A stretch of 64,000 nucleotides of DNA from Epiperipatus broadwayi (GCA_028023455.1 JAQFVV010012446.1:1054001-1118000), one strand, 5' to 3'. Counted from the stretch's first letter, positions 1-12,990 are shown. Numbers and translations: made by a program. The notes: generated by a model not told the origin, from the sequence alone.

Positions 1-813
1 GAAGAAATCTACCGCAAAAAAAGTTTAATACATCACACTATTTAAAAACCATTTTCATCATATTTAGTGATAAACTACACCAAAATATAATTGAATATAT
101 ATACATCATATTAATATTTTCATAATAAAAGTAATTGCAAAGCTTATTTTTCATAAATAATATTCTCACAAAAAAAAAAAAACAACCATTCATTATAAAA
201 TACATGTAATGAAGAATTTTATTCTTATTTAAATGTATTCACTAAGACAAGAGGTCTTTTGCTTTATGAAATTTTAGATTAACAGTAAAAAAAAAAAAAA
301 AACATTATAAAAACATTATGAGTAAAAATTAAATTATAAAGTGTTTTTTTTTTTCCTTGATTCAATTTTAATGACTCAATACAGCTATTGTACCCAATAA
401 AATCTTGAAAATTAATGGGGAGTAGGGCGTGAATTGTATGAACTTATTAAAAAAAAAAAAATTATGCATTATATTTGTACAAATACTAATGATTTGTTTA
501 ATAATAAGCTTGGTAAAACCTTTCTTCATTAATTACCAGAATATTAATATCTGCAACACAATTTTATACAGAATGTTAAAAGAGATATGGATAAATTGAG
601 GAATGAAAAGAGGTAGAGATTTTATGATTTTTTTACGTTTAGATTTTCCTAAAGAAAATGCTTTTATTAAAGTATGGAATAAAAAAATAAAAAAAATAAA
701 AAAAAATAAGAAGAATTGAAAAAATGACTAGTTAATAAAAAATTTTAAAAAGTACATTTGCATTTTTGTTTTCTTGAATATATAATGTTTCATAATATTT
801 TCTTTCGGTAGAG
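1..813. other. AT-rich intronic or flanking DNA, no feature
   Basis: Low-complexity AT-rich DNA with several poly(A) and poly(T) runs (around 170, 288, 350 and 450). It lies on the 3' side of the SAFB-like gene, so it is probably part of the intron after the last exon in the window. No open frame, splice-flanked exon or repeat copy could be supported here. Confidence 0.5.
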
Positions 814-2006
814 TTCTGTTCTATCGTGTCAGCCGCTTGATGACGCTATTTCTAGCAATTAGCTAGAAATATGCAGTTTACCTGGCCACAACCAAACTGA
901 CTGCTTTCTTTCTACAATAAAACACAGAAGGAGTCAGTTTACTCGGTTGCTGCTGTGGCTTTTTTTTATGCTAAAAGCACAAAAAATGCCTTCAATGGCT
1001 GCCGTAGTTGCTTGTGTTACGCACTTAATCATAATGCTATGTTGTCTATTTTCACTACAGTATCATGTGAGGGTGTGCTGACTATATCGTGTCTAAATAA
1101 TTGAACTTTTTAGGTCCAAAGACTTTTTTTTTTTATGTGAACTGACCTACTGGTACCTTCTAACAGTTTTAATAGTGTTGTCACTCCATCAGGACTGTGT
1201 AACCCTCACAAATTGGATTTTAGATGCAGCACAGCACTATTTCGCAGATCCAATGAAAATAACATATTCCCAAGAAATCATCCGAGACAAGTAAGATGGC
1301 TGCTTTGAACTCTGAAAATTGCCAATTGCCAGATACCGGAGTCTGCTTTCATTTTAATAGTTTGTTATAATTATTAACTTTAGTGAGTAAATTGCAATCT
1401 AATTTACCTTTTTCCCCAAAACGCAGTGTATGATTAATTACTGTCCAAAAAAGGGAGAAAACTTACCTTTTATTTTTTATTAATATCACACACATACACA
1501 TCCAAACAAGCCCATCTCTGATTAATTACTGTCCCAAGAAGTCAAAGTCGGCTTTCATTTTAAATATTTTGTGGAAGTTGTAATATAATTGACTTTTGAT
1601 TTCAAAACAGTGTCTGATTAATTAATGTCCCAAAAAGGCTAAAATTTACTCTTATTTTCTATTAAAAAAGGAACATAACTTTTGATATCCACATACATCT
1701 GATTAATTCCTGCCCAAAAGTCTCTATAATGTATTATTATTTGCTGTTAAAAAGTAACGTAATTTTTTATCGACACACACACAAAAAGCCAGTCTTTGAT
1801 TAATTACTGTCCCTAAAAGTCCAAAAAAATCGGCTTTCAGTTTCAAATTTTGTTTGAATTTTTTAATTTTATGTAAATTGTAATATAATTTACTTTTATT
1901 TCCTATTCCAAAAATAAAGTCAATAGTTCTATAGACTCGCTGACCCGGGAACGTTATATTTATGGGTTTTTGCTTAGCATCAAACGGCAGACACGATAGA
2001 ACAGAA
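814..2006. mobile_element. Non-autonomous TIR DNA element, about 1.2 kb
   Basis: The two ends form terminal inverted repeats of about 29 bases with two mismatches. The left end reads TTCTGTTCTATCGTGTC and the reverse complement of the right end reads the same, followed on both sides by a GCCG-TTGATG block. No transposase frame lies between them, so the element is non-autonomous. The interior carries five diverged subrepeats that begin with TGATTAATT (near 1431, 1519, 1615, 1700 and 1797), spaced 85-97 bases apart. No clear target-site duplication is visible, which leaves the superfamily open. A related 5' end occurs near 62.86 kb. This is a seen structure; membership of a named family is not established. 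Confidence 0.8.
1425..1830. repeat. Five diverged subrepeats inside the TIR element
   Basis: Each unit is built around TGATTAATTACTGTCC followed by an A-rich stretch, and the units are spaced 85-97 bases apart. They lie wholly inside the TIR element and look like an internal tandem amplification that has since diverged. Confidence 0.7.
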
Positions 2007-2657
2007 AAACTTTCTTTCTTTAAAATTTTTACTATACTTTATTACTTTTATATTTTTCTCACAATTTATTATATGATCTAATTCTAAATAATGATTATAT
2101 GATTTTATTAGAGTATATAATGAATTAGGAAGAGGGAATGTTTAGCAAAAATAGTTTCTGAACATATAACCTAAGCAGGGGAACTGCTAACTGTTTACAA
2201 GATAAAACAATTTTAACATCACATGATATACAATCACAAATCAAAGAATAATTTGCCTGTGTTTAGGATTTTGTGATTAAAAGCAAATTTTTTTTTTAAA
2301 AAAAAAAAAAAATGGCAATATTGCATTAAAAAAGTGCACCTGCATTTAAATAGTAAAAAAAATATATATATCAAAAAAATTTTAAGTTGTAAGTAAATAC
2401 AAATATGTATAAATTTTTAATTTCAAAAAAATTATTGCAATATATTTTTTCAAAACTCTTTAAATTTATTTCCAAATACAGCATTTCCTTGGAGTGTATA
2501 TGCAAAACAAATGGAAGTCGCATCAAATATTACACACATTTATTACAGGTTAAAATTTCATTATAATTAAATAAGTGGTGTTTTATAGATAGCCATTAAT
2601 AAAAAAGATAATTTAAGAATTTAAAAACGATTATCTAAAATTATCAATTACAAATAC
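2007..2657. other. Intron 3' of the last SAFB-like exon in the window
   Basis: AT-rich DNA following a GT donor at the low-coordinate edge of the exon at 2658-2809 (the donor reads GTATTTG on the minus strand). Contains homopolymer runs near 2290 and no recognisable exon. The rest of the gene's 3' part must lie beyond the left edge. Confidence 0.6.
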
Positions 2658-2809
2658 CTTAAACGTTCTCTTTCTTGTTCCAGTCTAATAGCTTCAGTTT
2701 TCTGTTGGCGTTCAATTTCTTTCTGCCTAATCCATTCCCTCTGCCTCCTACGAGCTAACTCCCTCAATTCTCTTTCCTTCTGACGTTGACGCTCACGAAT
2801 ACGTTCTTG
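2658..2809 (-). CDS. SAFB: SAFB-like exon: Arg/Glu-rich coiled region (start)
   Basis: The exon encodes about 50 residues starting QERIRERQRQKERELREL and ending EQERERLR. It has an acceptor TTCAATTATAG and a donor AAG/GTATTTG, and ends in phase 2. The highly charged, alternating R/E/Q composition is typical of the coiled RE region that follows the RRM in SAFB and SLTM, which mediates protein-protein contacts in the nucleus. It joins the upstream exon across a 103-base intron, the shortest in the gene. Further exons of this region must lie to the left of the window. Confidence 0.88.
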
Positions 2810-2912
2810 CTATAATTGAAAAATTAGTTTTAAAAACCGACAATTACAAAAAAAAATTCAGACAAAATTTAATATCACTTCTTTTGTGAATAGTGCACAT
2901 AGTATTACATAC

Positions 2913-3082
2913 CTTTATTTTTTCAAATGTTAATAAATCTCTTCCAGATCGGCCACTAGCTACACTGCGTCCTTTAGAACCTTCACGAGATTTAGGTTCT
3001 TTGCTTTTCTCCCGTTCTTCACCAGAGACACTGACCACAGGCTCACCTTTAGTCTTATCCATTACAACTGTTCGAGATTTAT
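2913..3082 (-). CDS. SAFB: SAFB-like exon: VVMDKTKGEP linker block
   Basis: Encodes DKSRTVVMDKTKGEPVVSV, then a Ser/Lys/Glu-rich stretch, then GRDLLTFEKIK. Both conserved blocks occur in the same order in vertebrate SAFB and SLTM, between the RRM and the coiled region. The acceptor is TTTTTAAAG and the donor AAG/GTATGTAA. The exon starts with the last two bases of an Asp codon and ends in phase 0. The internal ATG at the MDKTK position is not a start; the frame is open through the acceptor from the upstream exon. After the RRM this is the strongest family-specific block in the gene. Confidence 0.93.
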
Positions 3083-4805
3083 CTTTAAAAATAAATTTAC
3101 ATAAAAATGCTGGATATTACATAAGAACAAAAAAAAGCACAACAGATTATGATTTTTTTTATACATACATTTAAAATTAGAGGAGGGGGGGGGATATCTT
3201 CTTAGGAAAAAAGCCATAAATATAAACCTTAAATTGGCAATTTTTGGGAGGAAAGACATGTACACAAACTTTGGATAATAAGGATAAATATACAGAAGTC
3301 AACACATGTATACATTACAAAAATATTTGACTTCATAACTTCTTACAGAGTTAGAAATAGTTTGAAGTTTTAAAATATGAGCAGAAAATTAAGCATCTTT
3401 ACAACTTGTGTTGAGAAGCTAAACTAACTTTGGAAAGTAATGTTCACGACTTCATTCGTGTGATCTATCCAAAACAATCTCAAAATAGTTTCAGTGAAGA
3501 TAAAATTATGAAATCTAAAATAGATTGAAAAGCTAATGTAGTATAAACATATTGAGCTGAAAAGATAATTAAAACTGTGGTTTATCCAAGTTCAGATGTT
3601 ATCATATCTAGTGAATAACTTCCAGAGGATAACAAGACATTAGTGAATAACTTCCAGAGGATAACAAGATATTTAACAATCAAACTGATTAATGGTGAAA
3701 TATGAAGACAAAAAAAAAATCCATGGTGATTAGAAATTTAAGTTGCCTATTATAAATCCAGCATTTATCCAAGTACCTGTCCATTTTTCATTGTGTACTA
3801 GTATAAAATTGAAGGACTATGTTATACTAATAACACCAAGATTATTTTTTTATAATAAGTGGTGCTTATGATTACACAAATTCACATTAAAACTATGATC
3901 TTGCCTGAAACTGCAGATAATAACCATGTTATTTGTTCTGTGAATTACCGGATAAAAGAAATGGCTCAAAATTGATCCTGACTTCACATCACAAGATTAC
4001 AAATGTTTGTTAAATAAAAGAAGAATAAAAAATAATTTTGGAATTAATACTCACAAAATCAATTGGCCACTCATTTAATATAATACATAATACAATTCAG
4101 ATGCAACAAAATTGGTGAAAATGCTAAAAAATGGATATTCCAAAGAAAAATTTTGAGGCTACTGCTATATGAAAAGCTAATCAAAATCATTGAAATCATT
4201 CAATTATGCATTTTCAATGACAAATCATCATAAAAACATTAGTAAATAAGAGAACAATTGTATGCAGGTGCATACATACATAAGGATTAAAAGGAGCAAT
4301 ATCTGAGGGGGAAAAAATAATATGCAGCAAGACTGGGTAAAAATTTAAAAAACTGATAAATTTATCATACTCATTTAACTAATTCACAAGTGCTAAACTA
4401 TATGGCTTCAATGAAGCTGTTGAAGAATTACAGATTTAGAGGTGCCATTATATGGCTCATTTCTAGCATTATAGAAAAAAAAAATTGTGATATATACATA
4501 AAACCAAATACATATTTTAAAAACTCTTGGTTTTCTCATCAGTTTTAAATACTAATAATGTATTTTATTATAAAATAATTTAAGATTTAAAAAGGTATTT
4601 TAAGCAAGACTATTCTAGAGTAAAATTATTTATAAAATTTATAGTAACGAAAAAGATAGAAGAGGCAAAAATATCCATAAAAATTAATCTTATAGCAATG
4701 TCCAAGAAAAAAGTTACTGCATGTAACTTTAAGACAGCTTTTATAGATTTAGATAAAATATTATTAATATCGAAAGTATATTCATTTCATTACTATAAAT
4801 AATAC
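3083..4805 (-). other. SAFB-like intron, 1.7 kb
   Basis: AT-rich intron between the exons at 2913-3082 and 4806-4896. Apart from a short tandem duplication at 3609-3672 nothing stands out. Open frames here (for example 3062-3265 on the minus strand) are rich in F, L, K and N and read as low-complexity noise. Confidence 0.7.
3609..3672. repeat. 32-base direct tandem duplication
   Basis: Two nearly identical copies of a 32-base unit beginning TAGTGAATAACTTCCAGAGG lie head to tail. Only the last few bases differ, which points to a recent duplication. Confidence 0.9.
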
Positions 4806-4896
4806 CTGCTCTAGTTATTCGACCAGACGCACCTCTTTTATTCGTGGATTTGAGTAGATCAGCTTTGCCAGTTTTCAAACTGCTCTCAATCCTCTT
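4806..4896 (-). CDS. SAFB: SAFB-like exon: basic linker after the RRM
   Basis: Encodes KRIESSLKTGKADLLKSTNK followed by RGASGRITRA, then one base of a split Asp codon. The acceptor has a long T tract ending TTTTTTTTTAG and the donor is GCAG/GTATTATT. The basic composition and position between the RRM and the VVMDKTKGEP block fit the nuclear-localisation-type linker of SAFB proteins. Phase agrees on both sides. The sequence is weakly conserved, so the call depends on context. Confidence 0.82.
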
Positions 4897-7800
4897 CTAA
4901 AAAAAAATTTTAAAAATCAGATGTTCCAAAAAAGGAAAAAAATCTATATATTATTTTTACAATTTATAAAATACAGACAAAAACTATACCCTTAAGTAGA
5001 CATAGTTCAACATAAATTGTCTGTTCTTCAAAGTAACACAGCCTAAAAATCAATAAATCTGAAGTATGATGTTATAAAATAACCAAAATACTGGATATAT
5101 CTAAAAATAATATACCATCATCCTTTACTAGGAGGTGGATGTGTTTCAGATAAGAGTAACTAAAATTATATCTGATAGTTGACACACTAAATCACAATTA
5201 GATGTGTTAGGATATTTTTAAATAAAATTATTAAAAGCAATAATTGCATGAAAGCAATTGCTATAATAAAAACCAGTGCAGCCATATATTTACTATCTTG
5301 CACAAAATCTCCAAGCAAAATGAAGTTGTACGTTAATCTGCAAAAGAGCAATAAAGAATATAACAGACATCTCCATTACAGAAAATTAAATAAGTATTGT
5401 GACCGTTTGGTATGAACTATGAGAGTTGTTTTTTCTGATAACTACAAAATATATCAAGCCTAAAAAATAGATCAATACTGACAAGAATGGAATCATCGAT
5501 AATAGTCTAGCTGCTTTTAATAAAAACAGCCACAAAGATGACCATACAACTAATCTAAGCCAATAATATTACTTTTCTGCTATGTAAATAAAAGTTTACA
5601 ACCGCATTATTATTTTTCATAAATGACAAGCTTGAGGTCATTTTCCAGATATGCAGTCAATATCTTAATACCAAACATCCAATACATAAAACATTATATG
5701 GTTGTTTTGGAATGGCATCTGCAATCATTAATTCAAAATAAATAAAAAAAATTTCTTGGTCACAAATACTCCAAGAATATCATTTCAAATCTTTACAATC
5801 TTATTCCATATTATAAGACTAATTATAATGATAACATATTAACTGCTGAATAAACGTTTTTTAATCCGCAATGGCTATAAATGCAGTTTTGTAATGTAAA
5901 CGCTACAAGCGGTAACTCAAATCGCTCCTAAGAAGATTGTTTTATAAAATTATTGTTCCAAATTTGATTTTTTTTTTTTTATTCTAAGTATTATTTACAA
6001 TAAGGATTAAAATATTTGTATAAAAAAATTCATAGTCACAAAACTGCAAAAATGGAGAAATATTATTTTTGTTTAGAATTGCTAAATTGATTGCTTATAA
6101 TCAGTTATTATAATGAAATATATTTTTTTTTTATTAAGCATTTGTTTACAATAAATTTTATAATATTTGTCTAAAAAAGCAGGAAAAACCTGCAATAATT
6201 TGCAGGATAAAGAAAATTTACTTCCATTTAGATTACAAAAAATACGAAATATCGCTAAATCCAGGATGGATTTGGGGGTGGGAGGGTGGAATACTATGCC
6301 AGTTCAATTCAAAATTAATATGATATTTGCAGAGATCTATCTAAGAAAATATTGAGATGGATACCTGTTCAATTAAAAAAATTACATAAAATAAATTTAT
6401 TTAAAAATGTACATGGGTATATCATACCAATTTTAACTACTGCGGGTTAAATAACGTAAGTTTTTGGAATCTAATACTAAATATAAAATGAAAATTTGAA
6501 ATTTTTTATTTTATGCTAAGAACTATACTTTCAGTCTTGTTTCTACGGGTGATAATTTCATATTTGCATCTTGTCAATTAAAGACAACTCATCACATTTA
6601 ACAGAATTATCAATTTGTGTTAAAATATTTTTCTAATGGACTCCCTGAGTAAAATACTCTACACAAGATATAATTAGAAAAAAATATTTTTACAAAATAG
6701 ACGTACACAAATATTGTGATACTTTATATCTCAAAAACTTTTAAATACTGTACTACTTATTAATTCACGTTATATCTTATCTTACATTTATTTTTAAAAA
6801 TAAAGTAGGTTGCTATAAGAGCAAATAGTGGTTGTTTGTGTATAATTATGATTCAGATTATTGTAACTTCTTCCTCATCATGAATATTTGTATAGAATAT
6901 TGGAATGCAGTAGAATATTGATTTTGTTATTATTAAGATATATTACATGAATTGAATGAAACTTGGTTCATAGTTCTAGTTTTGTCAGCTTTCTGGCCCA
7001 CATAAAAAAAAAAAAGACAGCATATAAATAGCATTCTTTTTCTAAGTATCCATTACTTCTTGATCTGCTGTTTTATCTCAACAACCATTGACAAATTATG
7101 GTCATAAAACAACATTGCACCATATAGTGTCTTTTAAAAAAATGTAGTAATAAACTGTATTCTTTTCTATCCATCCTGCTCTTTGTAATGAGACATGAAA
7201 ATACTACTGACAAAAAGTAAATTTTCATATCGATTATTACAAGCATTTATTAGAAATTATGAGTTCTATTTATTAATGAAGTTGCCTATATTTATTGTTA
7301 TTAATGTTTTGTACCTGTTTTAGTACAATATTTATCAGATGGTTAATTTGAAATTTTATCAAACATTGTTGATGACCATTAGCCACAAAATCTAAAAGAT
7401 TAATTTTAATGCATCATTATTGGCTTTCATCCTAAAAAAAATTAGGAAGGATGGTATACTTTTTTTTTTACTGTGGTTAATTTTTTTAAATAATTATTTC
7501 ATAGATTTATATACATCATTAAAAACATTTTTAGGCAATATTTGTATTATGTAAAAATGATTAAAAAAGTATGCTATGTATTATTCTACATATATTTTTT
7601 AGGCTGCAGAAAGGAGTTTGTTCATTGAAGATATTTTCATTATTCTTTGAGGCGTTAAAGGAATCAAACAGGGCACATTCCTAATGTCCATACCATGCAT
7701 ACTCGTTGCATTACTATATGAATATTCATATAGTATATGAACTTGGGACGGCTACTCACAAACATGTATTAGCCAGCATGGTGAATTTATTGCCTTTTTA

Positions 7801-8374
7801 TCTTAAAAGTTTAAAAACAAAAAAAAAAACAAAAAAACATTATCTTTATTCTCAACTAGTTATTCAACTTAATGACATCACAATGTTTAGTGTGATTACC
7901 ATGTTTATCATTTGAAATTATAATTTCTTTCTTTTGATTTTAAAATTGTGGGAAAACAGAAAGGATTAGGCTTATGCCAATACTGTCATTCTCTGCAGTT
8001 TTAGTTTCTTTTTTTTTTGCTTTATTAATAAGTCCCATTTAATTTTTTTATTTTGCTCAATTTATTAGATTCTATGAAAAAAACAAGATACACATTTTTG
8101 ATGGAAAAATTTTAATTTATAAATGGATTCAACATGCATTGAAGATTTTGCAATTTCAATGAAGAGAGGAGACTCATTTTTGGCCTTCAATTGTAGTCTG
8201 AATGGACAAAAAGCCAATTGTTATAATTAAAAATGCATATCCACCTTCTGAAAATAATTCATTTTGAAATTTTTACTAAGAAGAATCTTTTTCTTATAGA
8301 TGCCTTGAGATTTTTTTAACTTTGTGAGGCACAAAAAAAATGATGAATTCTTATGGTTCGCTTTTTGTAAATCT
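4897..8374 (-). other. SAFB-like intron (part), AT-rich, no recognised element
   Basis: First part of a 10.2 kb intron. The sequence is AT-rich with T runs near 5970 and 6125. Open frames (6167-6355 and 7706-7915, plus strand) have no family signature and no splice context. No repeat copy could be matched to another place in the window. Confidence 0.55.
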
Positions 8375-8660
8375 GAAGCTATGGATTATCTCAGGCAAGA
8401 AGTATTATATATGTTTTAAATCAGAATTTTAGAAGGAATAGAAAGAAATTATCAATGAAAATGTAATTTTAAAACTCAGTTATGATAAATTAGAAATTAT
8501 AAACAAAGAGGAAATTTTTTAAGGACATTAAAATTCTTTTTTTTCTTTTTCTATCAATGTACAGCTTTTTGCTCTAACATTATTAAAACTGAAAGTATTG
8601 TGAAAATTGTGTCTCAAATCAATTCTTTAAAAATTCAATATGGTGAAACCCCATTCCAAA
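8375..8660 (+). repeat. Dispersed repeat A, 5' part (copy 1)
   Basis: About 285 bases match 60915-61250 along their length. Both begin GCTATGGATTATCTCAGG, share TTTTTGCTCTAACAT and end at TTCAATATGG. In copy 2 the CTCAG is followed by a good donor (GTAAGA); here it has decayed to GCAAGA. The matching stops at the same point in both copies, and here an RTE fragment follows directly. Confidence 0.8.
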
Positions 8661-8675
8661 AAGTTAGTTAATTAA

Positions 8676-9826
8676 TGAAGATACCAAATGCAGATATTAA
8701 AGTTTATGCCTCAACAATTTCTCATTGTAATGAAGAAGCAGAGGATTTTTATATAAAAGACTTTTGATCAGATCAAACATTTTAAAATTGTCATGGAGGA
8801 CTTCAACGCTGAAAGTGACAAATAATTCGAAGATGAAAATGCTACGGTTAAATTTGATTACGGCGATAGAAATGAAAGGGCATAGACTTGTGGAGTTTGC
8901 AGAAAAAGAAAAACTTTGTTATGAATTCTTTTTTTGAGAAAAATGTTAAATGCAAATGGACATAAAATCATCCAAATGAGGGTACAGGAGATATGGGATT
9001 ATATTTTGACAAACAGAAAATATGTATTTCAAGATTCTAATGTTCTTAATAAATTCTATGCAGGAAGAGATCATTGATTAGTAAGATGTAAGATACACGT
9101 CAATGCAAAACTAGAGACAAAAATTATTAAAAAAAATAGTATTCACAGTTGATATTCCTAATCTTCAGAAACATTCTAATGAAATTTAATTTAGAACTTG
9201 CAAATCGTTTTCAAATATTCACAGATTTTGAACAGGATTCAGATTTTAATGAAATCAATAGGAAGATAGCTGTTACACTAATAAGAACTGCAAAAAGACA
9301 GCTGATACAAAAAAATAACAATTTCTATAGAGATGACAATTTTTGAAGAAAATGAGTACAAAAGTATATGAACGTGATTCATCAAGGATTGATTATTTAC
9401 AATTTAGTAAAATGCTACAAAAAAAGTTAATATAATGATACGAATTAGAAAGGAAGTTATAAAGAGAATAAAAATCTTATGTGTTAACCAACATTTTGGT
9501 ATTGGTAGAAAATGTATTTCGGTAATATAAAAAAAAAAAAAAAAAAGATGGAACTATTATTAAAAACAGAGATGACATGAAATGTGTAAAAAAGTTCTCT
9601 AAAACATTTATAGCAATAAAGAACACTATAAATTGTCTCCCGCAATTACTACATACTGTGCATTGCTTAGTATTTTAAATAAAAAAGTGAGACATGGGAT
9701 TAAATGCCTAAAGAAAAGCTCCAAGTAATGATGAAATTATAATCAATATTTTAAAAAACCAGGTAAAAAAAAATTGTTGGAAAAATTATATACCAATGTC
9801 TAAATAATATTGATATTTTAACTCTT
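8676..9826 (+). mobile_element. RTE-type LINE, 5' (endonuclease) fragment, decayed
   Basis: Conceptual plus-strand translation with frameshifts follows the second half of an RTE apurinic endonuclease. Near 8676 it reads PNADIKVYAST, followed by CNEEAEDFY; the GDFNA-like region, a decayed KCKWT block and the linker to the reverse transcriptase (KSLLEKLY-like at 9770-9800) follow. Multiple stops and shifts make it inactive. The N-terminal part is missing and the copy breaks off near 9826, where a different repeat begins; the remainder of the reverse transcriptase resumes near 11790. Same family as the minus-strand copy at 55.0-56.4 kb. Confidence 0.75.
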
Positions 9827-11789
9827 TCCCTCCGAAGCGCCTGTGAAAGCCCCTGTTCAAAAATTTAGTTTCAACTGAGTTTGCGCGGAATCGGTAAATC
9901 GTACACTTATGGGTCTCAGACAATTCGATCCACCATTTTATTATGATTCAGGTGAGCTTTTTTTTCGTTTTTTTGGATTTTTTTATGATTTTTTTCTAAA
10001 ATACAATTTTTAATTTTTTTTTCTTTTTCTCATTTTTTTTAGATTTGTTAATCGAAAATCTTTTTTACGACTGAATTGCATTCTCTTACCACTTGATATG
10101 GAAATGAAACTCGTAATGTATTTTTGTAAGCCCTTTAGCTAGAAGTTGATTTTCATCTCATTTGGAAGCTGAAGTATAAAAAAAAAAAATATTTGGAAGC
10201 TGTAATGTCAACAAAAAAAAAAGGATTGGAGTATTTTTTTATCTGCAAGGACAACCATAGATATCACATCTAATGTCTCAGGAAATTCAAATTTGAAATG
10301 GACGCTAACTAGCCAAGAGTCAGTGAGTATTCAATTATTTTTATTACTTTTTTTTATATAATGAAATATATATAGAGAAAGAATTAATATGCTATATAAT
10401 TTTAGACAATACATTTCAATGATATAAAAACATACGCATCCATACTCTATCATATATGTATATTTAGTGACATAGGCAAGATATATTATGATTTTATTTC
10501 AATATTCGGTAATTATAACGTAGTCGGGCTTGGCCACTTGATGGCATTATTGGCAGTCAAAAACAATACAATGTACGGTTTTCGGGGCGCGTGATTTTGA
10601 AATTACTGGGGGTTTTTTGTTTTTGTTTTCTGGTTATTAATTTATTGATTGCTATAAATTTTTTTTTCCCTGCCTTTTTATAAAAAAAGTTGTTTAATTT
10701 AAATTTTGTATTTAGTAAACAACAACTTTTTTTATTTTTAAATCGCTGTTTTTTGGACAAATTATCATCATTCTTTATTTTTATTACTTTTTTTTCATAT
10801 AATGAAATACATATATATATATAAAGAGAGAATAAATGTTATATAATTTTAGATAATATATTTCAATGATATAAAAACATAGGCATCCAGATTCGATTAC
10901 ATACCCTAAGCCATGTACTTCATAGATCATCTACCACACACATATATAATCAGTGCTCATAATAAATTTGTTATTATGATGTTTATTGATTTTCTTATAG
11001 AACATTTTTGTTTGATATTTATTTTTTGAGTACACTTTATTTACTTAAAAAAAATACATATTTTACGTGGCCCCCACTTCCCCAATAATATAATCATTAA
11101 TTATATTTTTAATTATACTACAATTTACTAAAGTTGTCTTTGCATATTTCATAAGCTGTTCTTACTGTTTGATATTTATTTGAGTACACTTTATTTCAAA
11201 AGATAATACACATCTTAGGTTACACCCCATTTTTCACTAATATAATATAATAATTAATATATAATATTTTATATAATATAATACATTATACAATGTACTA
11301 AGGTTATAGCCTTATATAAAGTTCTCTTTGCATAATATCTTGTAAACTATTACTGTTATTTTTTCCCCACTAAAAACCAAACATATTTCTAACAGATACC
11401 CTGCATGCAAGGACAACCAAACATTTCTAGCAGATGCCCTGATATGGAAGAACAGTATCTGGGTCAGCTAGTAAAAATGGAAATTAGACATTATGACAAA
11501 TTTGATAAAGCTGTCTATGAAATTGTCATTTTAACATATAACATTCAAAATTTAGAATTTGTGAACAAATGTAAAAATAAACATGTCTAAAAGTGTTAAA
11601 AATCTCTTCTTCTTTTTTAATTTTTTTTTGTAGGTAATGACTATTTTATCAGCTTCATTACATTCTTTCATGTTTGCTCTTTCTAACAATGTATATATAT
11701 TTATATTTAGTGTAATAAACTAGAAAATATATCAAAAATTATATTTCATGTAATTTTTTTTTTTTTAAATTAAAGATGGCATCTTAGGA
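9827..11789 (+). repeat. Dispersed repeat A, middle and 3' part, splitting the RTE copy
   Basis: This roughly 1.96 kb block interrupts the RTE LINE. Segments match 52700-53800 (T-rich tract ending TTTTTAG/ATTTAG-like, then CATTTCAATGATA and GTACACTTTA) and 62140-62610 (ACTAAAAACCAAACATATTT, GGTAATGACTATTTTATCAG). Internally it holds direct repeats: a block at 10321-10490 recurs at 10760-10910, and GAGTACACTTTAT with a following TTTGCATA block recurs twice at 11020-11340. Exon-like pieces sit between a polypyrimidine-AG and a GT, but no long frame is present. Confidence 0.7.
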
Positions 11790-12990
11790 TTGAAATATAT
11801 TAAAAATTATAGATCCGTCAGTTTTTTATTAGTTCTACCAAGATTATTACAACTCATCTGCAGTGAACTTTGGATTTTAAACAACCAAAAAATATGCTGG
11901 TTTTACAAAAGTGGTTTTACCACATGAATCACATTCAAGTATTGAGAAAAATTATAGAAAAGATCAATGAATCTGAACTGCCGTTATGATTTGGATTTGT
12001 AAATTATAAAAAGGCATTTAATTCTACAAACATTTCTTCAATGATTAAAGCATTGGATCATCAAAATATAGACCCAGTATACTATCATATTCTGAGAAAT
12101 ATTTACAAAATACAATTACATAATACAATGATTAACATTGAGAATGTTGTACAATATGTGACTCCAAATTTCCCAAACTTTTTACAGCAATTTACAAGTA
12201 TTTTGTGGATTAAAACAGGAATCTAAGAGAACAAAAGAAAATGGAGATTGTTTCAATTATTTAAATTTTGCAAATGCTGTAATTATTTGTGCAAATAATG
12301 ATTCAGAGCTTCAGGAAATCTTGCAAGGGCTATCAAATCAAAGTAAAAAAGTAGTACTCAAGGAAAATGCTAAAAAAAACTAAGATAATGTTCTTTGGAT
12401 TTCTTCAAAGGTAAAAAATTAAAATTCATAATGATGAATGAGAAAAAGTTAACTACAAATATCTTGATCAGATTATTAATACAGATAGAAACATAATGGG
12501 CTAAATTAATCATAGAAGTAAATTTGCACGGTGTGCATTTGGTAGGATAAGATAATTTAAGATTAAAAGATGTCTTTGGGTCTGAAAAGAAAGATTTTTA
12601 ATAAATGTATTTTATCAGTTCTTACTTGTGGATCCGAGACTTGGACACTTAACTAAAATGTGTCTTCTGACCACTTAACAATATGAGATGTATGTTAGGA
12701 ATTATAAGATTCAAAAATGAAATACATGTGTGAGAAAGCAAACAGATATTAACATCATTGAAAAAAGAGACTGAAGTGAAGCTGGGCTGGATATACTGCT
12801 AGAAGACATGATAATAGATAGTTGAAATCTTAAAACTGCACATTCTATGAGACTGTAAAAGATCTAGAAAAGGCCACATGTGAGTCAGATGAAGAAAATA
12901 AGAACCTGTGCTAGAGTGATGTGGAAAAAAAAGAGGCCAGACATTGGAGAAATCAAGTTATAAAAACCATTATTTTGTTCTTTTGTCAGG
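11790..12990 (+). mobile_element. RTE-type LINE, 3' (reverse transcriptase and C-terminal) fragment
   Basis: Resumes the RTE frame broken at 9826. Landmarks are YRSVSFLLVLPRLLQL near 11815, IKALDHQNIDPVYYHILRN near 12045, KKTKIMFFGF near 12380, NTDRNIMG near 12478, and C-terminal matches to the widespread SEAGLD/LEDMIID (W-x-GH-x-AR) block near 12780. Stops and frameshifts are frequent, so it is a dead copy. The phrase IKALDHQ-IDP-Y-HIL is shared with the minus-strand copy at 55-56 kb, showing both come from one family. Confidence 0.82.

Noticed and set aside
9827-9960. Possible piggyBac end (TTAA followed by CTCTTTCCCTCC)
   Set aside because: No matching inverted end at the other side of the inserted block and no TTAA duplication at the RTE junctions.
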